A stretch of DNA of 64,000 bases from Odontesthes bonariensis (GCF_027942865.1 NC_134507.1:36075711-36139710); one strand, 5' to 3'; positions 1 to 10,201 are shown, numbered from the stretch's first letter. Program-made: numbers and translations. The notes: generated by a model not told the origin, from the sequence alone.

Positions 1-56
1 GGGACTGCCTTTGCATTTGACGCAGTCAAACTGCATGCGCCTGGAGAAGCCAAAAG

Positions 57-135
57 GCTTACAGCACCTGGTATTCGCAGGCGGTCTCCCATCCAAGTAC
101 TAACCAGGCCCGACTCTGCTTAGCTTCTGAGATAA
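57..135 (-). pseudogene. 5S rRNA pseudogene (5'-truncated), unit P1
   Basis: The minus strand reads as 5S rRNA from about nt 42 to the 3' end, followed by a T4 run. The first ~40 nt are absent. It keeps a box-A-like AGCTAAGCAGAGTCGGG, the intermediate element and box C with small changes, so the internal promoter is partly preserved. It runs convergent to the full 5S gene of the preceding unit, 217 bases away. Confidence 0.9.
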
Positions 136-373
136 AACTCTGGCTTTTAGTCTGCGAAAAGAGAGTGAAAGTGAACTCCACTTTGAGATGGCTCTGGGAT
201 TGGGCCAACTGGGAGAATTGCTTGAAAAAAACCTCTACACCAAATGAGCGGTCAGAACAAAGCCTCAAGACCCCTAGTCTTTTGCACAGAGTAAAAGACA
301 AAGCAGCCACTGAATAGGGCCCGATTGTTCCTACCTGGTCGGCCGAGGAGCAAGTGTCTCAACCAAGCAAAGC

Positions 374-391
374 TCACCATGGGGAAGGTGG
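374..391 (+). promoter_or_regulatory. Candidate PSE of U5
   Basis: TCACCATGGGGAAGGTGG lies 64 bases upstream of the U5 start. It fits the vertebrate snRNA proximal sequence element pattern (TCACC then an A/G-rich AAGG tail) at the expected distance. It is present in every intact unit. Confidence 0.5.
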
Positions 392-437
392 CTATGCCAA
401 CTGGCCTGATGCACTGCTCCCGCAGTGTCAAATACTC

Positions 438-556
438 GTACTCTGGTTTCTCTTCATAACGTACAAGTCTTTCGCCTTTTACTAAAGACTTCCGTGGAGA
501 GCAACATTAATGAGTTGTTTCTATTTTTGGAAGGCTTTACCTTTGCGGGTGAAGCC
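438..556 (+). ncRNA. U5: U5 snRNA, unit P1
   Basis: U5 is the U4/U6.U5 tri-snRNP RNA that aligns exons during splicing. Visible features in order: 5' stem beginning GTACTCTGG, invariant loop I CGCCTTTTACTAAAG (471-485), Sm site ATTTTTGG (522-529), and a 3' stem-loop GGCTTTACC/GGTGAAGCC. Length 119 nt against about 116 in mammals. Relative to human U5, the stem below loop I changes from ATCTTT/AAAGAT to GTCTTT/AAAGAC, a paired change that keeps the helix, which argues for a functional lineage. The exact 3' end is approximate. Confidence 0.93.
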
Positions 557-791
557 CATTCTGTCTGTGCAAAGGAAATCTTCTTGCTGTGCCGAGTGAC
601 TTCTCGGAGTAGAGTCACCCTATGTGTTGAGACCGTGCCCATGTTCAAAGCTGGAGGCGCTAAATTGTTGTTTGAATGGTGCTCAGTGGAGCGGGCGGGA
701 GTGCAAAGTTGTACCATCTGAAACGGCTGAAGAGTGCTCACTGCAGCGGGTGGGCGGAGGTGCAAAGTGACGCTTTGTAGGCGAAAAAAGA

Positions 792-809
792 GCACCGCCA
801 CAAGTGCGC
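792..809 (+). promoter_or_regulatory. Candidate PSE of U2
   Basis: GCACCGCCACAAGTGCGC begins 61 bases upstream of the U2 start, the expected PSE position, but fits the consensus less well than the U5 one. A GC-rich, imperfectly duplicated block (about 677-711 and 731-767) lies farther upstream and could bind Sp1-type factors. Confidence 0.3.
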
Positions 810-852
810 ATTGTGCCAGGAAGGGCCCTCGGACGTGAAACAGTGGAGGGTT

Positions 853-1040
853 ATCGCTTCTCGGCCTTTTGGCTAAGATCAAGTGTAGTATCTGTTCTTA
901 TCAGTTTAATATCTGATACGTCCTCTATATGAGGACTACATATTAAATGGATTTTTAGGCACAGGGGTTGACAAAGGGGCTTGCTCCGTTCACTCCACGC
1001 ATCGACCCGGTACTGCGGTGCCGCCGGGAACGGTGCACTC
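853..1040 (+). ncRNA. U2: U2 snRNA, unit P1
   Basis: U2 pairs with the intron branch site. The gene is 188 nt, the usual length. The first ~75 nt match vertebrate U2 exactly, including the branch-pairing GTAGTA (nt 33-38). The 3' half is divergent: stem-loop IIb reads CTCTATATGAGG, the Sm region is GGATTTTTAGG, and stem-loop IV has paired changes (CCCGG/CCGGG for CCTGG/CCAGG) that preserve the helix. A 3'-box-like sequence follows at about 1051-1075. This unit has C at U2 nt 120, where the minus block has A. Confidence 0.96.
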
Positions 1041-1376
1041 TTCCCAACTCTTGTGAAATAACAAAACCAGCGGTACAGGGTGGTAGTTTCAGGGAGCCGT
1101 TGTATTCTGACTTCTAACATAGAACTATAATGTTTAGAAAAGACGCAGCTTATGAGCATGTCGTGGGATTGAGCTTCCCTGGTTTCTCTGTATGACCATG
1201 AACACAAAACAACACACAGGGAACAGAGGAGCTTGACAGACACACACTAAGTTATCTGAGAGTCCCATTTTCAGCTGCAGAGAACAATCACATCAGGGAA
1301 GTCGATGTGCAGGCTCAACATCAGCCTCTCAAGCCGACTCTCTGGTAAAATAGGGGAAACGTATGGTTCCAGCACC

Positions 1377-1383
1377 TATATAA
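1377..1383 (+). promoter_or_regulatory. TATA-like element upstream of 5S
   Basis: TATATAA at -31 to -25 of the 5S gene. A TATA-like box near -30 is a recurrent feature of fish 5S upstream regions. It recurs in all intact units. Confidence 0.55.
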
Positions 1384-1407
1384 CACATATTTGTCACAGG
1401 GACTGTG

Positions 1408-1525
1408 GCTTACGGCCACACCGCCCTGAACACGCCCGATCTCGTCCGATCTCGGAAGCCAAGCAGGGTCGGGCCTGGTTAGTACTTGGATGGGAGACCG
1501 CTTGGGAATACCAGGTGCTGTAAGC
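1408..1525 (+). rRNA. 5S: 5S rRNA, unit P1
   Basis: Full-length 5S starting GCTTACGGCC and ending GCTGTAAGC, 118 nt. The internal control region is intact: box A AAGCCAAGCAGGGTCG, intermediate element, and box C TGGATGGGAGACCGCTTG, with one change from the common GCCTG. The gene is followed directly by a T5 terminator. Transcribed by RNA polymerase III; product of the large ribosomal subunit. Confidence 0.96.
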
Positions 1526-1531
1526 ATTTTT
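1526..1531 (+). terminator. Pol III terminator of 5S
   Basis: ATTTTT immediately after the 5S 3' end; the T5 run is a sufficient pol III stop. Repeated in every unit. Confidence 0.8.
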
Positions 1532-1741
1532 CTCTCTGCATGTCTTTTGTTGAAACATCTGATGATCACCCTGTGATCCATCTTGCTGATCCTGGATCTG
1601 CTGAGATGTCCCAGGTCATGGTTGCCTTTGATCCTCATACATTTAACTTTGTCCTGACAAAGGAGCAGTTCCAAAAAGTCAAACAGGGACTGCCTTTGCA
1701 TTTGACGCAGTCAAACTGCATGCGCCTGGAGAAGCCAAAAG

Positions 1742-1820
1742 GCTTACAGCACCTGGTATTCGCAGGCGGTCTCCCATCCAAGTACTAACCAGGCCCGACT
1801 CTGCTTAGCTTCTGAGATAA
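1742..1820 (-). pseudogene. 5S rRNA pseudogene, unit P2
   Basis: Copy of the 57-135 pseudogene one period later. Confidence 0.9.
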
Positions 1821-2122
1821 AACTCTGGCTTTTAGTCTGCGAAAAGAGAGTGAAAGTGAACTCCACTTTGAGATGGCTCTGGGATTGGGCCAACTGGGAG
1901 AATTGCTTGAAAAAAACCTCTACACCAAATGAGCGGTCAGAACAAAGCCTCAAGACCCCTAGTCTTTTGCACAGAGTAAAAGACAAAGCAGCCACTGAAT
2001 AGGGCCCGATTGTTCCTACCTGGTCGGCCGAGGAGCAAGTGTCTCAACCAAGCAAAGCTCACCATGGGGAAGGTGGCTATGCCAACTGGCCTGATGCACT
2101 GCTCCCGCAGTGTCAAATACTC

Positions 2123-2241
2123 GTACTCTGGTTTCTCTTCATAACGTACAAGTCTTTCGCCTTTTACTAAAGACTTCCGTGGAGAGCAACATTAATGAGT
2201 TGTTTCTATTTTTGGAAGGCTTTACCTTTGCGGGTGAAGCC
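2123..2241 (+). ncRNA. U5: U5 snRNA, unit P2
   Basis: Identical to the 438-556 copy. Confidence 0.93.
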
Positions 2242-2537
2242 CATTCTGTCTGTGCAAAGGAAATCTTCTTGCTGTGCCGAGTGACTTCTCGGAGTAGAGT
2301 CACCCTATGTGTTGAGACCGTGCCCATGTTCAAAGCTGGAGGCGCTAAATTGTTGTTTGAATGGTGCTCAGTGGAGCGGGCGGGAGTGCAAAGTTGTACC
2401 ATCTGAAACGGCTGAAGAGTGCTCACTGCAGCGGGTGGGCGGAGGTGCAAAGTGACGCTTTGTAGGCGAAAAAAGAGCACCGCCACAAGTGCGCATTGTG
2501 CCAGGAAGGGCCCTCGGACGTGAAACAGTGGAGGGTT

Positions 2538-2725
2538 ATCGCTTCTCGGCCTTTTGGCTAAGATCAAGTGTAGTATCTGTTCTTATCAGTTTAATATCTG
2601 ATACGTCCTCTATATGAGGACTACATATTAAATGGATTTTTAGGCACAGGGGTTGACAAAGGGGCTTGCTCCGTTCACTCCACGCATCGACCCGGTACTG
2701 CGGTGCCGCCGGGAACGGTGCACTC
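2538..2725 (+). ncRNA. U2: U2 snRNA, unit P2
   Basis: Identical to the 853-1040 copy, including C at nt 120. Confidence 0.96.
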
Positions 2726-3092
2726 TTCCCAACTCTTGTGAAATAACAAAACCAGCGGTACAGGGTGGTAGTTTCAGGGAGCCGTTGTATTCTGACTTCT
2801 AACATAGAACTATAATGTTTAGAAAAGACGCAGCTTATGAGCATGTCGTGGGATTGAGCTTCCCTGGTTTCTCTGTATGACCATGAACACAAAACAACAC
2901 ACAGGGAACAGAGGAGCTTGACAGACACACACTAAGTTATCTGAGAGTCCCATTTTCAGCTGCAGAGAACAATCACATCAGGGAAGTCGATGTGCAGGCT
3001 CAACATCAGCCTCTCAAGCCGACTCTCTGGTAAAATAGGGGAAACGTATGGTTCCAGCACCTATATAACACATATTTGTCACAGGGACTGTG

Positions 3093-3210
3093 GCTTACGG
3101 CCACACCGCCCTGAACACGCCCGATCTCGTCCGATCTCGGAAGCCAAGCAGGGTCGGGCCTGGTTAGTACTTGGATGGGAGACCGCTTGGGAATACCAGG
3201 TGCTGTAAGC
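3093..3210 (+). rRNA. 5S: 5S rRNA, unit P2
   Basis: Identical to the 1408-1525 copy. Confidence 0.96.
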
Positions 3211-3426
3211 ATTTTTCTCTCTGCATGTCTTTTGTTGAAACATCTGATGATCACCCTGTGATCCATCTTGCTGATCCTGGATCTGCTGAGATGTCCCAGG
3301 TCATGGTTGCCTTTGATCCTCATACATTTAACTTTGTCCTGACAAAGGAGCAGTTCCAAAAAGTCAAACAGGGACTGCCTTTGCATTTGACGCAGTCAAA
3401 CTGCATGCGCCTGGAGAAGCCAAAAG

Positions 3427-3505
3427 GCTTACAGCACCTGGTATTCGCAGGCGGTCTCCCATCCAAGTACTAACCAGGCCCGACTCTGCTTAGCTTCTGA
3501 GATAA
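3427..3505 (-). pseudogene. 5S rRNA pseudogene, unit P3
   Basis: Copy of the 57-135 pseudogene two periods later. Confidence 0.9.
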
Positions 3506-3807
3506 AACTCTGGCTTTTAGTCTGCGAAAAGAGAGTGAAAGTGAACTCCACTTTGAGATGGCTCTGGGATTGGGCCAACTGGGAGAATTGCTTGAAAAAA
3601 ACCTCTACACCAAATGAGCGGTCAGAACAAAGCCTCAAGACCCCTAGTCTTTTGCACAGAGTAAAAGACAAAGCAGCCACTGAATAGGGCCCGATTGTTC
3701 CTACCTGGTCGGCCGAGGAGCAAGTGTCTCAACCAAGCAAAGCTCACCATGGGGAAGGTGGCTATGCCAACTGGCCTGATGCACTGCTCCCGCAGTGTCA
3801 AATACTC

Positions 3808-3926
3808 GTACTCTGGTTTCTCTTCATAACGTACAAGTCTTTCGCCTTTTACTAAAGACTTCCGTGGAGAGCAACATTAATGAGTTGTTTCTATTTTTGG
3901 AAGGCTTTACCTTTGCGGGTGAAGCC
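3808..3926 (+). ncRNA. U5: U5 snRNA, unit P3
   Basis: Identical to the 438-556 copy; last plus-strand U5 before the gap. Confidence 0.93.
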
Positions 3927-4222
3927 CATTCTGTCTGTGCAAAGGAAATCTTCTTGCTGTGCCGAGTGACTTCTCGGAGTAGAGTCACCCTATGTGTTGA
4001 GACCGTGCCCATGTTCAAAGCTGGAGGCGCTAAATTGTTGTTTGAATGGTGCTCAGTGGAGCGGGCGGGAGTGCAAAGTTGTACCATCTGAAACGGCTGA
4101 AGAGTGCTCACTGCAGCGGGTGGGCGGAGGTGCAAAGTGACGCTTTGTAGGCGAAAAAAGAGCACCGCCACAAGTGCGCATTGTGCCAGGAAGGGCCCTC
4201 GGACGTGAAACAGTGGAGGGTT

Positions 4223-4255
4223 ATCGCTTCTCGGCCTTTTGGCTAAGATCAAGTA
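4223..4255 (+). ncRNA. U2: U2 snRNA, unit P3, cut by the gap
   Basis: Only the first 33 nt of U2 remain before the N run; the loss is an assembly break, not necessarily a biological truncation. Confidence 0.93.
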
Positions 4256-4455
4256 NNNNNNNNNNNNNNNNNNNNNNNNNNNNNNNNNNNNNNNNNNNNN
4301 NNNNNNNNNNNNNNNNNNNNNNNNNNNNNNNNNNNNNNNNNNNNNNNNNNNNNNNNNNNNNNNNNNNNNNNNNNNNNNNNNNNNNNNNNNNNNNNNNNNN
4401 NNNNNNNNNNNNNNNNNNNNNNNNNNNNNNNNNNNNNNNNNNNNNNNNNNNNNNN
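4256..4455. other. Assembly gap of exactly 200 N
   Basis: The run of N is exactly 200 long, typical of a fixed-size scaffold join of unknown true length. It cuts a U2 gene after its 33rd base on the left; on the right, sequence resumes in the U2-U5 spacer with all genes in the opposite orientation. Confidence 0.99.
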
Positions 4456-4646
4456 GCTGCAGTGAGCACTCTTCAGCCGTTTCAGATGGTACAACTTTGC
4501 ACTCCCGCCCGCTCCACTGAGCACCATTCAAACAACAATTTAGCGCCTCCAGCTTTGAACATGGGCACGGTCTCAACACATAGGGTGACTCTACTCCGAG
4601 AAGTCACTCGGCACAGCAAGAAGATTTCCTTTGCACAGACAGAATG

Positions 4647-4765
4647 GGCTTCACCCGCAAAGGTAAAGCCTTCCAAAAATAGAAACAACTCATTAATGTT
4701 GCTCTCCACGGAAGTCTTTAGTAAAAGGCGAAAGACTTGTACGTTATGAAGAGAAACCAGAGTAC
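4647..4765 (-). ncRNA. U5: U5 snRNA, unit M1
   Basis: Reverse-strand copy of the 438-556 gene; first RNA gene after the gap. Confidence 0.93.
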
Positions 4766-5067
4766 GAGTATTTGACACTGCGGGAGCAGTGCATCAGGCC
4801 AGTTGGCATAGCCACCTTCCCCATGGTGAGCTTTGCTTGGTTGAGACACTTGCTCCTCGGCCGACCAGGTAGGAACAATCGGGCCCTATTCAGTGGCTGC
4901 TTTGTCTTTTACTCTGTGCAAAAGACTAGGGGTCTTGAGGCTTTGTTCTGACCGCTCATTTGGTGTAGAGGTTTTTTTCAAGCAATTCTCCCAGTTGGCC
5001 CAATCCCAGAGCCATCTCAAAGTGGAGTTCACTTTCACTCTCTTTTCGCAGACTAAAAGCCAGAGTT

Positions 5068-5146
5068 TTATCTCAGAAGCTAAGCAGAGTCGGGCCTGGT
5101 TAGTACTTGGATGGGAGACCGCCTGCGAATACCAGGTGCTGTAAGC
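5068..5146 (+). pseudogene. 5S rRNA pseudogene, unit M1
   Basis: Same truncated 5S as at 57-135, on the plus strand here because the block is inverted. Confidence 0.9.
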
Positions 5147-5362
5147 CTTTTGGCTTCTCCAGGCGCATGCAGTTTGACTGCGTCAAATGCAAAGGCAGTC
5201 CCTGTTTGACTTTTTGGAACTGCTCCTTTGTCAGGACAAAGTTAAATGTATGAGGATCAAAGGCAACCATGACCTGGGACATCTCAGCAGATCCAGGATC
5301 AGCAAGATGGATCACAGGGTGATCATCAGATGTTTCAACAAAAGACATGCAGAGAGAAAAAT

Positions 5363-5480
5363 GCTTACAGCACCTGGTATTCCCAAGCGGTCTCCCATCC
5401 AAGTACTAACCAGGCCCGACCCTGCTTGGCTTCCGAGATCGGACGAGATCGGGCGTGTTCAGGGCGGTGTGGCCGTAAGC
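5363..5480 (-). rRNA. 5S: 5S rRNA, unit M1
   Basis: Reverse-strand copy of the 1408-1525 gene with the same T5 terminator. Confidence 0.96.
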
Positions 5481-5847
5481 CACAGTCCCTGTGACAAATA
5501 TGTGTTATATAGGTGCTGGAACCATACGTTTCCCCTATTTTACCAGAGAGTCGGCTTGAGAGGCTGATGTTGAGCCTGCACATCGACTTCCCTGATGTGA
5601 TTGTTCTCTGCAGCTGAAAATGGGACTCTCAGATAACTTAGTGTGTGTCTGTCAAGCTCCTCTGTTCCCTGTGTGTTGTTTTGTGTTCATGGTCATACAG
5701 AGAAACCAGGGAAGCTCAATCCCACGACATGCTCATAAGCTGCGTCTTTTCTAAACATTATAGTTCTATGTTAGAAGTCAGAATACAACGGCTCCCTGAA
5801 ACTACCACCCAGTACCGCTGGTTTTGTTATTTCACAAGAGTTGGGAA

Positions 5848-6035
5848 GAGTGCACCGTTCCCGGCGGCACCGCAGTACCGGGTCGATGCGTGGAGTGAAC
5901 GGAGCAAGCCCCTTTTTCAACCCCTGTGCCTAAAAATCCATTTAATATGTAGTCCTCATATAGAGGACGTATCAGATATTAAACTGATAAGAACAGATAC
6001 TACACTTGATCTTAGCCAAAAGGCCGAGAAGCGAT
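5848..6035 (-). ncRNA. U2: U2 snRNA, unit M1 (minus-block variant)
   Basis: 188 nt, as at 853-1040, but A instead of C at U2 nt 120 (TTGAAAAAGG). A second block-specific base lies in the 3' flank, equivalent to plus-block position 1077. Confidence 0.96.
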
Positions 6036-6331
6036 AACCCTCCACTGTTTCACGTCCGAGGGCCCTTCCTGGCACAATGCGCACTTGTGGCGGTGCTCTT
6101 TTTTCGCCTACAAAGCGTCACTTTGCACCTCCGCCCACCCGCTGCAGTGAGCACTCTTCAGCCGTTTCAGATGGTACAACTTTGCACTCCCGCCCGCTCC
6201 ACTGAGCACCATTCAAACAACAATTTAGCGCCTCCAGCTTTGAACATGGGCACGGTCTCAACACATAGGGTGACTCTACTCCGAGAAGTCACTCGGCACA
6301 GCAAGAAGATTTCCTTTGCACAGACAGAATG

Positions 6332-6450
6332 GGCTTCACCCGCAAAGGTAAAGCCTTCCAAAAATAGAAACAACTCATTAATGTTGCTCTCCACGGAAGT
6401 CTTTAGTAAAAGGCGAAAGACTTGTACGTTATGAAGAGAAACCAGAGTAC
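6332..6450 (-). ncRNA. U5: U5 snRNA, unit M2
   Basis: Same sequence as unit M1. Confidence 0.93.
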
Positions 6451-6752
6451 GAGTATTTGACACTGCGGGAGCAGTGCATCAGGCCAGTTGGCATAGCCAC
6501 CTTCCCCATGGTGAGCTTTGCTTGGTTGAGACACTTGCTCCTCGGCCGACCAGGTAGGAACAATCGGGCCCTATTCAGTGGCTGCTTTGTCTTTTACTCT
6601 GTGCAAAAGACTAGGGGTCTTGAGGCTTTGTTCTGACCGCTCATTTGGTGTAGAGGTTTTTTTCAAGCAATTCTCCCAGTTGGCCCAATCCCAGAGCCAT
6701 CTCAAAGTGGAGTTCACTTTCACTCTCTTTTCGCAGACTAAAAGCCAGAGTT

Positions 6753-6831
6753 TTATCTCAGAAGCTAAGCAGAGTCGGGCCTGGTTAGTACTTGGATGGG
6801 AGACCGCCTGCGAATACCAGGTGCTGTAAGC
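6753..6831 (+). pseudogene. 5S rRNA pseudogene, unit M2
   Basis: Copy of 5068-5146. Confidence 0.9.
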
Positions 6832-7047
6832 CTTTTGGCTTCTCCAGGCGCATGCAGTTTGACTGCGTCAAATGCAAAGGCAGTCCCTGTTTGACTTTTT
6901 GGAACTGCTCCTTTGTCAGGACAAAGTTAAATGTATGAGGATCAAAGGCAACCATGACCTGGGACATCTCAGCAGATCCAGGATCAGCAAGATGGATCAC
7001 AGGGTGATCATCAGATGTTTCAACAAAAGACATGCAGAGAGAAAAAT

Positions 7048-7165
7048 GCTTACAGCACCTGGTATTCCCAAGCGGTCTCCCATCCAAGTACTAACCAGGC
7101 CCGACCCTGCTTGGCTTCCGAGATCGGACGAGATCGGGCGTGTTCAGGGCGGTGTGGCCGTAAGC
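7048..7165 (-). rRNA. 5S: 5S rRNA, unit M2
   Basis: Same as unit M1. Confidence 0.96.
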
Positions 7166-7532
7166 CACAGTCCCTGTGACAAATATGTGTTATATAGGTG
7201 CTGGAACCATACGTTTCCCCTATTTTACCAGAGAGTCGGCTTGAGAGGCTGATGTTGAGCCTGCACATCGACTTCCCTGATGTGATTGTTCTCTGCAGCT
7301 GAAAATGGGACTCTCAGATAACTTAGTGTGTGTCTGTCAAGCTCCTCTGTTCCCTGTGTGTTGTTTTGTGTTCATGGTCATACAGAGAAACCAGGGAAGC
7401 TCAATCCCACGACATGCTCATAAGCTGCGTCTTTTCTAAACATTATAGTTCTATGTTAGAAGTCAGAATACAACGGCTCCCTGAAACTACCACCCAGTAC
7501 CGCTGGTTTTGTTATTTCACAAGAGTTGGGAA

Positions 7533-7720
7533 GAGTGCACCGTTCCCGGCGGCACCGCAGTACCGGGTCGATGCGTGGAGTGAACGGAGCAAGCCCCTTT
7601 TTCAACCCCTGTGCCTAAAAATCCATTTAATATGTAGTCCTCATATAGAGGACGTATCAGATATTAAACTGATAAGAACAGATACTACACTTGATCTTAG
7701 CCAAAAGGCCGAGAAGCGAT
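7533..7720 (-). ncRNA. U2: U2 snRNA, unit M2
   Basis: Same minus-block variant as unit M1. Confidence 0.96.
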
Positions 7721-8016
7721 AACCCTCCACTGTTTCACGTCCGAGGGCCCTTCCTGGCACAATGCGCACTTGTGGCGGTGCTCTTTTTTCGCCTACAAAG
7801 CGTCACTTTGCACCTCCGCCCACCCGCTGCAGTGAGCACTCTTCAGCCGTTTCAGATGGTACAACTTTGCACTCCCGCCCGCTCCACTGAGCACCATTCA
7901 AACAACAATTTAGCGCCTCCAGCTTTGAACATGGGCACGGTCTCAACACATAGGGTGACTCTACTCCGAGAAGTCACTCGGCACAGCAAGAAGATTTCCT
8001 TTGCACAGACAGAATG

Positions 8017-8135
8017 GGCTTCACCCGCAAAGGTAAAGCCTTCCAAAAATAGAAACAACTCATTAATGTTGCTCTCCACGGAAGTCTTTAGTAAAAGGCG
8101 AAAGACTTGTACGTTATGAAGAGAAACCAGAGTAC
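8017..8135 (-). ncRNA. U5: U5 snRNA, unit M3
   Basis: Same sequence as unit M1. Confidence 0.93.
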
Positions 8136-8437
8136 GAGTATTTGACACTGCGGGAGCAGTGCATCAGGCCAGTTGGCATAGCCACCTTCCCCATGGTGAG
8201 CTTTGCTTGGTTGAGACACTTGCTCCTCGGCCGACCAGGTAGGAACAATCGGGCCCTATTCAGTGGCTGCTTTGTCTTTTACTCTGTGCAAAAGACTAGG
8301 GGTCTTGAGGCTTTGTTCTGACCGCTCATTTGGTGTAGAGGTTTTTTTCAAGCAATTCTCCCAGTTGGCCCAATCCCAGAGCCATCTCAAAGTGGAGTTC
8401 ACTTTCACTCTCTTTTCGCAGACTAAAAGCCAGAGTT

Positions 8438-8516
8438 TTATCTCAGAAGCTAAGCAGAGTCGGGCCTGGTTAGTACTTGGATGGGAGACCGCCTGCGAAT
8501 ACCAGGTGCTGTAAGC
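8438..8516 (+). pseudogene. 5S rRNA pseudogene, unit M3
   Basis: Copy of 5068-5146. Confidence 0.9.
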
Positions 8517-8732
8517 CTTTTGGCTTCTCCAGGCGCATGCAGTTTGACTGCGTCAAATGCAAAGGCAGTCCCTGTTTGACTTTTTGGAACTGCTCCTTTG
8601 TCAGGACAAAGTTAAATGTATGAGGATCAAAGGCAACCATGACCTGGGACATCTCAGCAGATCCAGGATCAGCAAGATGGATCACAGGGTGATCATCAGA
8701 TGTTTCAACAAAAGACATGCAGAGAGAAAAAT

Positions 8733-8850
8733 GCTTACAGCACCTGGTATTCCCAAGCGGTCTCCCATCCAAGTACTAACCAGGCCCGACCCTGCTTGGC
8801 TTCCGAGATCGGACGAGATCGGGCGTGTTCAGGGCGGTGTGGCCGTAAGC
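8733..8850 (-). rRNA. 5S: 5S rRNA, unit M3
   Basis: Same as unit M1. Confidence 0.96.
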
Positions 8851-9217
8851 CACAGTCCCTGTGACAAATATGTGTTATATAGGTGCTGGAACCATACGTT
8901 TCCCCTATTTTACCAGAGAGTCGGCTTGAGAGGCTGATGTTGAGCCTGCACATCGACTTCCCTGATGTGATTGTTCTCTGCAGCTGAAAATGGGACTCTC
9001 AGATAACTTAGTGTGTGTCTGTCAAGCTCCTCTGTTCCCTGTGTGTTGTTTTGTGTTCATGGTCATACAGAGAAACCAGGGAAGCTCAATCCCACGACAT
9101 GCTCATAAGCTGCGTCTTTTCTAAACATTATAGTTCTATGTTAGAAGTCAGAATACAACGGCTCCCTGAAACTACCACCCAGTACCGCTGGTTTTGTTAT
9201 TTCACAAGAGTTGGGAA

Positions 9218-9405
9218 GAGTGCACCGTTCCCGGCGGCACCGCAGTACCGGGTCGATGCGTGGAGTGAACGGAGCAAGCCCCTTTTTCAACCCCTGTGCC
9301 TAAAAATCCATTTAATATGTAGTCCTCATATAGAGGACGTATCAGATATTAAACTGATAAGAACAGATACTACACTTGATCTTAGCCAAAAGGCCGAGAA
9401 GCGAT
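9218..9405 (-). ncRNA. U2: U2 snRNA, unit M3
   Basis: Same minus-block variant as unit M1. Confidence 0.96.
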
Positions 9406-9701
9406 AACCCTCCACTGTTTCACGTCCGAGGGCCCTTCCTGGCACAATGCGCACTTGTGGCGGTGCTCTTTTTTCGCCTACAAAGCGTCACTTTGCACCT
9501 CCGCCCACCCGCTGCAGTGAGCACTCTTCAGCCGTTTCAGATGGTACAACTTTGCACTCCCGCCCGCTCCACTGAGCACCATTCAAACAACAATTTAGCG
9601 CCTCCAGCTTTGAACATGGGCACGGTCTCAACACATAGGGTGACTCTACTCCGAGAAGTCACTCGGCACAGCAAGAAGATTTCCTTTGCACAGACAGAAT
9701 G

Positions 9702-9820
9702 GGCTTCACCCGCAAAGGTAAAGCCTTCCAAAAATAGAAACAACTCATTAATGTTGCTCTCCACGGAAGTCTTTAGTAAAAGGCGAAAGACTTGTACGTT
9801 ATGAAGAGAAACCAGAGTAC
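9702..9820 (-). ncRNA. U5: U5 snRNA, unit M4
   Basis: Same sequence as unit M1. Confidence 0.93.
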
Positions 9821-10122
9821 GAGTATTTGACACTGCGGGAGCAGTGCATCAGGCCAGTTGGCATAGCCACCTTCCCCATGGTGAGCTTTGCTTGGTTGAG
9901 ACACTTGCTCCTCGGCCGACCAGGTAGGAACAATCGGGCCCTATTCAGTGGCTGCTTTGTCTTTTACTCTGTGCAAAAGACTAGGGGTCTTGAGGCTTTG
10001 TTCTGACCGCTCATTTGGTGTAGAGGTTTTTTTCAAGCAATTCTCCCAGTTGGCCCAATCCCAGAGCCATCTCAAAGTGGAGTTCACTTTCACTCTCTTT
10101 TCGCAGACTAAAAGCCAGAGTT

Positions 10123-10201
10123 TTATCTCAGAAGCTAAGCAGAGTCGGGCCTGGTTAGTACTTGGATGGGAGACCGCCTGCGAATACCAGGTGCTGTAAG
10201 C
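10123..10201 (+). pseudogene. 5S rRNA pseudogene, unit M4
   Basis: Copy of 5068-5146. Confidence 0.9.

Larger units (their letters stand above)
1..4255 (+). repeat. U5-U2-5S tandem array, plus-strand block (units P1-P3)
   Basis: The same 1685-base unit starts at 1, 1686 and 3371; the third is cut by the N gap. Within a unit the order is 5S pseudogene (minus), U5, U2, 5S (all plus). I saw no difference between the P units where I compared them. Seen directly: period and RNA genes. From knowledge: linkage of 5S with U1, U2 and U5 genes has been reported in some flatfish and other marine teleosts, so the arrangement has precedent. Confidence 0.97.

Noticed and set aside
335-430. Possible U1 snRNA upstream of U5 (CTACCTGG and AAGGTGG resemble U1)
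   Set aside because: The spacing between motifs is wrong, there is no Sm site or U1 stem-loops, and AAGGTGG is better explained as part of the U5 PSE.
4224-4579. Long frames spanning the N gap
   Set aside because: Their length comes from translated Ns; not real coding sequence.
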